Shown: positions 1 through 4,118 of the stretch, in pieces
How the letters are laid out: each line of letters begins with the position of its first letter
Position numbering within the stretch: the first letter of the stretch is position 1
NCBI RefSeq assembly: GCF_001280005.1
Contig: NZ_LGDW01000140.1
Coordinates: 1 to 5,713 of the forward strand
Direction: 5' to 3'
Origin: Streptomyces sp. NRRL WC-3618
Lineage (GTDB): Bacteria; Actinomycetota; Actinomycetes; Streptomycetales; Streptomycetaceae
Length of the DNA stretch: 5,713 nt
Made by a program: the position numbers and the translations under genes
The notes under the pieces: model-generated
Database searches by the model: none
The model's input: only the letters and a program-made list of their open reading frames with translations
Told to the model about the DNA's origin: nothing

Positions 1-6
1 CGCAGT

Positions 7-30
7 CATGGCGGTTCCGATCCTGCCATG
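7..30. repeat. Short inverted repeat, possible hairpin
   Basis: CATGGC (7-12) and GCCATG (25-30) are exact reverse complements separated by 12 nt, with one further G-T and one G-C pair possible inside. It could be the 3' hairpin of a gene to the left, but there is no T-run and the neighbouring gene is not visible. Confidence 0.35.
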
Positions 31-65
31 TGGGGGTGCGGGGGTGTGCGATGCGGTGCGGTATG

Positions 66-178
66 GGCGGGTTGTTTCGCCCCCGCCGCCCTTACCCGTC
101 CCATCCCGTTCCTGGGGGCTGCGCCCCCAGACCCCCCTTCGCGCTGAACGCGCTCGTCCTCGAACGCCGGACGGGCTG
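66..178. repeat. Streptomyces palindromic intergenic repeat
   Basis: The core CTGGGGGC-TGC-GCCCCCAG (112-130) is a perfect 8-bp stem with a 3-nt loop, followed by ACCCCCC, a GCGC-TGAAC-GCGC mini-stem (141-153) and the segment CGTCCTCGAACGCCGGACGG (155-174). I recognise this order of blocks as a repeat found between genes in many Streptomyces genomes. Two wider pairings add to it: GGCGGG (66-71) with CCCGCC (82-87), and CCCGTCC (95-101) with GGACGGG (169-175), the latter enclosing the central hairpins. No coding content or transposase is present; the exact ends of the unit are uncertain. It may act as a transcription terminator or be a non-autonomous mobile or REP-like element. Confidence 0.75.
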
Positions 179-222
179 AGGGTGCCGGGCCTGGGCTTGA
201 TAGATGCGGCGCTCGGGTGGAT

Positions 223-269
223 GAGTGGGAAAGAGGGCCGGGCTGGACGGCGGTGCACGGCACCCACTC
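223..269. other. Inverted repeat enclosing a small hairpin
   Basis: GAGTGGG (223-229) is the reverse complement of CCCACTC (263-269). Near its right arm lies GGTGC-ACG-GCACC (252-264), which would compete with part of the larger stem. In DNA this GC-rich such stems are common by chance, so the functional claim is weak. Confidence 0.3.
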
Positions 270-271
270 CG

Positions 272-300
272 TGAACTGGTTCCCCCTCGGGAAGAGTTCA
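272..300. other. Bulged 11-bp hairpin upstream of secreted-protein gene
   Basis: TGAACT (272-277) pairs with AGTTCA (295-300), and inside it TTCCC (280-284) pairs with GGGAA (289-293). This leaves a 2:1 internal bulge and a 4-nt CCTC loop. It is the most compact and least GC-biased hairpin in the gene-free region, about 100 bp upstream of the next start codon. It could be a terminator for leftward or rightward transcription or part of a structured leader. No T-tract follows, and its role is unknown. Confidence 0.5.
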
Positions 301-373
301 GCCACGTCACCACCCCCCTCGCCGGGATGATGATCCGGAAAAGTTGGGGTCCCGGCGGCGGGTGGGGCGAGTG

Positions 374-403
374 AACTGTCCGATCTCTCGTACAGTTTGC
401 GCC
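374..403 (+). promoter_or_regulatory. Candidate promoter with overlapping palindromic operator
   Basis: TACAGT (391-396) fits the TAnnnT -10 hexamer and lies 7 nt before GTG 404, which would put the transcription start at or next to that codon. There is no good -35 at normal spacing. Overlapping it is an imperfect inverted repeat: AACTGTCCGA (374-383) against TCGTACAGTT (388-397), 9 of 10 arm positions matching, with a 4-nt centre. This layout is typical of a repressor operator over a -10 box, but I cannot name a regulator. Confidence 0.45.
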
Positions 404-1246
404 GTGGGATCTATGCGCAATCCGGTCGGGCCGCTTCCCTCCTCCATCTACTGGCGTCGGAGGGCCGTTCTGCTGTCTGCGCTCGCCCTGTTGACGCTGC
501 TGGGCATCTGGATCGTCGCTTCCGGCGGCGGAGGCGGTAACAACGGCACGGACGGCGCCAACGGCAAGGATCCCGTACGGACGATCACCCCGGGCCCGTC
601 CGGTTCGGGGCCCGCGATCAGTCAAGCCCCGGGCGGACGCGACGAGTCGGGCAGCACGGACACCGGCGGCTCGGGCTCCGGTTCGGGCTCGGGCGGCTCC
701 GGCGGAGGCACCGGTGGCTCAGCGGGCACCAGCGGCGGCAGCGGTTCCGCCGGGGCAGGTACAGGTGCCGGCGGCGCGGGTGCCGACGACGGCGTCACCG
801 GCAGCGTAGGCAGCGGCGACACCCTTCCGGCCGGTTCCACCCTGCCCAACTGCACTGCCGGAGTCGTCCAGTTGAGTCTGCGTAGTGTGCAGAACACCTA
901 CGCGCCCGACGAGACGCCCACCTTCCAGCTCGTCGCCAAGAACTCCTCCGCCAACGACTGCAAGATCGACCTCGGTCCGAAGGTGGCCGTGGTGACGATC
1001 ACGCAGACGAGCAGCGACGACGCCATCTGGTCCTCGGACGACTGTCCCAAGGACACCGCCGGTCTGCTGTTCCGGGTCTCGGCCGGCGACAGCATCACGT
1101 ACACCTTCGAGTGGGACCGCAAGGCGAGCGCCCCCGAGTGCGCCACCCCGAAGGCGGGTTCGGCGACTGCCGACACCTACCTCGTGGAGGCACAGGCTCA
1201 GGGCTTCCCGAAGGCCCAGACATCCTTCGTACTGGACAAGGACTGA
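404..1246 (+). CDS. Membrane-anchored protein, Gly/Ser linker and Cys-rich extracellular domain
   Basis: I know no function for this protein. From GTG 404 it is 280 aa. The N-terminus carries WRRR (17-20) followed by a hydrophobic helix at about 21-39, so it is either a type II membrane anchor or an uncleaved signal; no lipobox is visible. Residues about 41-145 are low-complexity, Gly/Ser-rich, with a nearly pure Gly/Ser/Ala tract at 88-127. The C-terminal domain (about 148-280) has alternating hydrophobic residues suggesting a beta sandwich, and four cysteines (150, 186, 214, 246) that could form two disulfides outside the cell. It resembles, by eye only, small secreted Ig-like or protease-inhibitor-like domains of actinobacteria that carry a WSSDDC-type motif. 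Start: GTG 404 is chosen because a TAnnnT hexamer lies 7 nt upstream; ATG 413 (277 aa) with a poor GGGA ribosome site is the alternative. It converges on disA with a 48-bp gap, so the two share no transcript. Confidence 0.85.
   Translation: MGSMRNPVGPLPSSIYWRRRAVLLSALALLTLLGIWIVASGGGGGNNGTDGANGKDPVRTITPGPSGSGPAISQAPGGRDESGSTDTGGSGSGSGSGGSGGGTGGSAGTSGGSGSAGAGTGAGGAGADDGVTGSVGSGDTLPAGSTLPNCTAGVVQLSLRSVQNTYAPDETPTFQLVAKNSSANDCKIDLGPKVAVVTITQTSSDDAIWSSDDCPKDTAGLLFRVSAGDSITYTFEWDRKASAPECATPKAGSATADTYLVEAQAQGFPKAQTSFVLDKD
665..784 (+). repeat. Low-complexity Gly/Ser/Ala codon tract
   Basis: A run of GGC, GGT, TCG, TCC, AGC and GCG codons encodes the core of the extracellular linker (residues 88-127 from GTG 404). 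It is imperfectly repetitive, with GGCTCGGGC-like units. The tract is likely to vary in length between strains and to be prone to assembly errors. Confidence 0.7.
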
Positions 1247-1294
1247 GACCACGAACGACTGAAGGGGCCGAAGTACCTCGGTACCGGGCGGGAG

Positions 1295-2419
1295 TTACAC
1301 GTACCGCTCCAGGATCGACGACTCCGCCAGCCGCGACAGTCCCTCCCGCACGCTGCGCGCCCTCGCCTCGCCGACCCCGTCCACCGTCTGGAGGTCGTCG
1401 ACGCTCGCCGCCAGCAACTTCTGCAGGCCGCCGAAGTGTTCCACCAGGCGGTCGATGATCGCGCCGGGCAGGCGTGGCACCTTCGCCAGGAGGCGGAAGC
1501 CGCGGGGGGAGACCGCCGAGTCGAGGGTCTCGGGTGAGCCCGTGTAGCCCAGGGCCTTGGCCACCGTGGAGAGTTCGAGCAGTTCGGCGTGGCTGAGCGC
1601 GTCGAGTTCGGCGAGCGCCTCGTCGACCGTACGGGAGCGTTTGGCGGTCGGCTCGGGGACGTAGTCCCGGACCACCAGTTCACGCTCCGGCTCCACGCCC
1701 GCGATCAACTCCTCCAGCTGGAGGGCCAGCAGCCGTCCGTCGGTGCCCAACTCGAGCACGTACCCGGCGATTTCGGCCGCGATGAGGCGGACCATCTCCA
1801 GGCGCTGGACCACCGCGGAGACGTCCCGGACCGTCACCAGGTCCTCGATCTCCAGCGCGGACAGCGTGCCCGCGACCTCGTCGAGCCGGAGCTTGTAGCG
1901 CTCCAGGGTCGCCAGGGCCTGGTTCGCGCGGGACAGGATCGCGGCCGAGTCCTCCAGGACGCGGCGCTGGCCGTCCACGTACAGCGCGATGAGTCGCATC
2001 GACTGGGAGACCGAGACGACCGAGAAGCCCACCTGTTTCGACACGCGGTCGGCGGTGCGGTGCCGGGTGCCGGTCTCCTCGGTGGGGATCGTCGGGTCGG
2101 GGACCAGTTGTACGCCGGCCCGCAGGATCTTGGACAGGTCCGAGGAGATCACGATGCCGCCGTCGAGCTTGCACAGCTCACGCAGCCGGGTCGCCGAGAA
2201 CTCGACGTCCAGGACGAAACCGCCCGTGCACATCGCTTCGACGGTCTTGTCGGAGCCGAGCACGATGAGTCCGCCGGTGTTGCCGCGGAGAATCCGTTCA
2301 AGCCCGTCGCGCAGTGCCGTGCCGGGTGCCACGGCGCTCAGTGAGGCGCGCATCAGGCCATCGGCACCGGAGCTCCCACCGTATTTTCCGGGAGCTCCTG
2401 CCCGGTCGTTGGCTGCCAC
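1295..2419 (-). CDS. disA: DNA integrity scanning protein DisA (c-di-AMP synthase)
   Basis: DisA joins two ATP into cyclic di-AMP, and the family scans DNA and is inhibited by branched recombination intermediates. The 374-aa protein has the whole family layout. An N-terminal diadenylate cyclase (DAC) domain spans about 22-150 with the catalytic DGG at 86-88 (Asp86; DGA in most DisA) and the ATP-binding GTRHRTA at 117-123. A helical spine follows, and C-terminal helix-hairpin-helix DNA-binding elements lie at about 314-338 and 344-364 (VDGVGEARA). Start: GTG at 2419-2417 has GGAGGAG ending 4 nt upstream (2430-2424); an in-frame extension to 2497 would place that ribosome site inside the gene and lacks family similarity. 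It lies 81 nt after radA on the same strand, so co-transcription is likely, though the strong ribosome site and gap leave room for a weak promoter of its own. The stop is TAA. Nothing is truncated. Confidence 0.97.
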   Translation of the reverse strand: MAANDRAGAPGKYGGSSGADGLMRASLSAVAPGTALRDGLERILRGNTGGLIVLGSDKTVEAMCTGGFVLDVEFSATRLRELCKLDGGIVISSDLSKILRAGVQLVPDPTIPTEETGTRHRTADRVSKQVGFSVVSVSQSMRLIALYVDGQRRVLEDSAAILSRANQALATLERYKLRLDEVAGTLSALEIEDLVTVRDVSAVVQRLEMVRLIAAEIAGYVLELGTDGRLLALQLEELIAGVEPERELVVRDYVPEPTAKRSRTVDEALAELDALSHAELLELSTVAKALGYTGSPETLDSAVSPRGFRLLAKVPRLPGAIIDRLVEHFGGLQKLLAASVDDLQTVDGVGEARARSVREGLSRLAESSILERYV

Positions 2420-2423
2420 TGCA

Positions 2424-2430
2424 CTCCTCC
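2424..2430 (-). promoter_or_regulatory. Strong ribosome binding site of disA
   Basis: Reading leftwards, GGAGGAG is followed by TGCA and then the GTG start of disA. It fixes the start codon and is the only clear Shine-Dalgarno sequence before a gene in this window. Confidence 0.85.
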
Positions 2431-2500
2431 GGTCGCCGGTTCTTAGGCGCTCCCGTTCCGCACACGGTGTTCGTACGGACGGGCGAGACCTGCGCAAAGT

Positions 2501-3910
2501 CTACCGGCGGTCCTCGTCGTCCCGTGGGGCCTCTCGCCTACGCGACCTCGGGAGCACTCGCAGGGCGTCCCCCATGTCGGCGACTTCGAGGACTTTCATA
2601 CCGGCGGGGATCTTTCCGGGGTCCGACGGAACGAGAGCATGGGTGAAGCCCAGACGGTAGGCCTCGGCCAGTCGCCGCTGGACCCCCGTCACCCGTCTGA
2701 CCTCGCCCGCGAGGCCCACTTCGCCGATCGCCACCAGGTTTTTGGGCAGCGGGGTGTCGCTCGCGGCGGAGGCCAGCGCGAGGGCGATCGCGAGGTCCGC
2801 GGACGGCTCGGCGAGCTTCACACCGCCGACCGTCGCCGAATAGATGTCCCGCTTCCCGAGCGCGCTGATCCTGCCCCGCTGTTCGAGAACCGCGAGCATC
2901 ATCGAGACCCGGGACGTCTCCAGACCCGACGTCGTACGCCTGGGGGAGGGGATCTGCGAGTCGACGGTGAGGGCCTGCACCTCGACGACGAGCGGGCGGC
3001 GGCCCTCCAGGGTGACGGTCAGACAGGTGCCCGGCACCGGCTCGGCGCGCCGGGTCAGGAACAGACCGCTCGGATCGGCGAGGCCCGTGATGCCCTCGTC
3101 GTGCAGTTCGAAGCAGCCGACCTCGTCCGTCGTGCCGTAGCGGTTCTTGACGCCCCGGACGAGACGGAGCCGGGCGTGCCGGTCGCCCTCGAAGGACAGG
3201 ACCACGTCCACCAGGTGCTCCAGGAGGCGCGGGCCCGCGATCGCGCCGTCCTTGGTGACATGGCCCACCAGGAGCGTCGACATGCCGCGCTCCTTGGAGG
3301 CGCGGATCAGCGCCCCGGCGACCTCGCGGACCTGCGCCATGCCGCCCGCCGCGCCGTCGATCTCCGGCGAGGCCACCGTCTGGACGGAGTCGAGGATCAG
3401 GAGGGACGGTTTCACGGCGTCCAGATGGCCCAGCACCGCCGCGAGGTCCGTCTCCGCGGCCAGATACAGGTGGTCGTCGATCGCCTTGATGCGGTCGGCG
3501 CGCAGCCGGACCTGGCTGGCGGACTCCTCACCCGTGATGTAGAGCGTGCGGTGCTCGTCGCTCGCCGACTTCGCCGCCACGTCCAGCAGGAGCGTCGACT
3601 TGCCCACGCCCGGTTCACCGGCCACGAGAACCACGGCACCCGGGACGAGTCCGCCGCCGAGTACGCGGTCCAGTTCGGGCACGCCGGTGCTGCGGGCGGT
3701 GGCCTGGCGGACATCGACCTGGCCGATGGGGACCGCGGAGGTGGTGACGCGGCCGGGTGCCGTCGTACGGACCGCGGGCGCGCCGTACTCCTCCACCGTG
3801 CCCCACGCCTGGCATTCGGAGCAGCGGCCGAGCCATTTGACCGTCTGCCAGCCGCACTCGGTGCAGCGGTAGGACGGCCGGTCCTTCGCGGTTTTCGTAC
3901 GGGCAGCCAT
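2501..3910 (-). CDS. radA: DNA repair protein RadA (Sms)
   Basis: RadA is a RecA-like hexameric ATPase that drives branch migration and processing of recombination intermediates. The 469-aa product is full length. A zinc finger is formed by C16, C19, C30 and C33; the RecA-like core follows with Walker A GEPGVGKST at 98-106 and Walker B ending LLILD at 170-174; the RadA signature KNRYG is at 255-259 (most bacteria have KNRFG, a conservative change); and a Lon-protease-like C-terminal domain spans about 290-450. Start: ATG 3910 matches the usual actinobacterial N-terminus (MAARTK). A longer frame from ATG 3940 or ATG 3991 is unlikely because the damage-type promoter occupies 3918-3940. No Shine-Dalgarno precedes ATG 3910, consistent with a leaderless mRNA. 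It is the first gene of a probable radA-disA operon and divergent from the sigma-like gene. It is expected to be induced by DNA damage. Confidence 0.97.
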   Translation of the reverse strand: MAARTKTAKDRPSYRCTECGWQTVKWLGRCSECQAWGTVEEYGAPAVRTTAPGRVTTSAVPIGQVDVRQATARSTGVPELDRVLGGGLVPGAVVLVAGEPGVGKSTLLLDVAAKSASDEHRTLYITGEESASQVRLRADRIKAIDDHLYLAAETDLAAVLGHLDAVKPSLLILDSVQTVASPEIDGAAGGMAQVREVAGALIRASKERGMSTLLVGHVTKDGAIAGPRLLEHLVDVVLSFEGDRHARLRLVRGVKNRYGTTDEVGCFELHDEGITGLADPSGLFLTRRAEPVPGTCLTVTLEGRRPLVVEVQALTVDSQIPSPRRTTSGLETSRVSMMLAVLEQRGRISALGKRDIYSATVGGVKLAEPSADLAIALALASAASDTPLPKNLVAIGEVGLAGEVRRVTGVQRRLAEAYRLGFTHALVPSDPGKIPAGMKVLEVADMGDALRVLPRSRRREAPRDDEDRR

Positions 3911-3917
3911 GAGACGA

Positions 3918-3940
3918 ACCGTATCCGGGGCCACTGACAT
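3918..3940 (-). promoter_or_regulatory. DNA-damage promoter of radA (RecA-NDp / PafBC type)
   Basis: On the minus strand the sequence reads TGTCAGTGGC (3939-3930), 6 nt, TACGGT (3923-3918). The known actinobacterial damage-inducible, LexA-independent promoter is TTGTCRGTG-N8-TAnnnT, described for Streptomyces recA as TTGTCAGTGGC-N6-TAGGGT. The match is complete apart from the first T, which is A here. The hexamer ends 7 nt before the radA ATG, so +1 should fall at 3911 or 3910. In mycobacteria this motif is driven by the PafBC activator; that PafBC acts here is inferred from the motif. Confidence 0.88.
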
Positions 3941-4000
3941 CACCGTCGCCGACGGGTGCCGGAAGCCCCGCTCCCGGCGCCAACCAGCCACTCAGGGTCG

Positions 4001-4027
4001 GGAACAGGCCACGGAATCCGGGGTTCC
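4001..4027. promoter_or_regulatory. GGAAC-N17-GTTCC inverted repeat in divergent region
   Basis: GGAAC (4001-4005) and GTTCC (4023-4027) are exact reverse complements 17 nt apart. Either strand thus shows a GGAAC -35 and a GTT -10 like those of some ECF sigma promoters in Streptomyces (for example the SigR type GGAAT-N18-GTT), but the spacing is one short and the -35 ends in C. It may be a divergent promoter, a regulator site, or chance. Confidence 0.25.
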
Positions 4028-4105
4028 TGTCCCCTATTGAGGGATCGTTTCACCCGTACGGATTAAAAGTGCTCAAGGTGGGCGAAGCGGTCGTCGTAAG
4101 ACGCC

Positions 4106-4118
4106 TACGGTCGCACGG
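4106..4118 (+). promoter_or_regulatory. Candidate -10 for leaderless start of sigma-like gene
   Basis: TACGGT (4106-4111) is a TAnnnT hexamer followed by exactly 7 nt and then GTG 4119. No convincing -35 lies 16-18 nt upstream. The identical hexamer and spacing occur in front of radA on the other strand. Confidence 0.4.

Larger units (their letters stand above)
1..403. other. Gene-free intergenic region with repeats and hairpins
   Basis: No open frame here has the codon pattern or recognisable content of a Streptomyces gene; the frames that stay open run straight through a palindromic intergenic repeat. What it holds is a short inverted repeat at 7-30, the Streptomyces repeat at about 66-178, further hairpin-forming stretches at 223-269, 272-300 and 323-339, and then the promoter/operator region of the next gene. 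The gene to the left lies outside the window, so I cannot say whether the first hairpins belong to its 3' end. Confidence 0.7.

Noticed and set aside
6..305. Possible small genes at the left end on either strand
   Set aside because: The frames run through the palindromic intergenic repeat and have no ribosome site or recognisable product.
181..403. c-di-AMP (ydaO-type) riboswitch in front of the secreted-protein gene
   Set aside because: Suggested by the disA context and hairpins, but the conserved riboswitch blocks such as the CCGAACCCGACAGC-like segment are absent.
665..784. Tandem repeat array or CRISPR-like repeats
   Set aside because: It is an in-frame Gly/Ser/Ala codon tract of a linker, without constant repeats or spacers.
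1268..1290. Bidirectional terminator in the 48-bp gap between the convergent genes
   Set aside because: GTAC-CTCG-GTAC (1273-1284) gives only a 4-5 bp stem with no T-run; too weak to call.
2455..2475. LexA box upstream of disA
   Set aside because: The minus strand has CGAAC followed by ACCGTGTGCG, which lacks the GTTC half of the GAAC-N4-GTTC consensus.
1989..2660. Long open frames opposite disA and radA, e.g. 1589-2344, 1989-2660 and 2639-3937 on the plus strand
   Set aside because: They lie antisense to two complete, recognisable genes; GC-rich third positions keep the opposite frames open. Their products are low-complexity Arg/Ala/Pro-rich with no recognisable domains.
4036..4070. Housekeeping promoter TTGAGG ... 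TTAAAA ahead of the sigma-like gene
   Set aside because: TTGAGG (4037-4042) and the AT-rich patch near 4062-4068 do not give a TAnnnT hexamer at 16-18 nt spacing.
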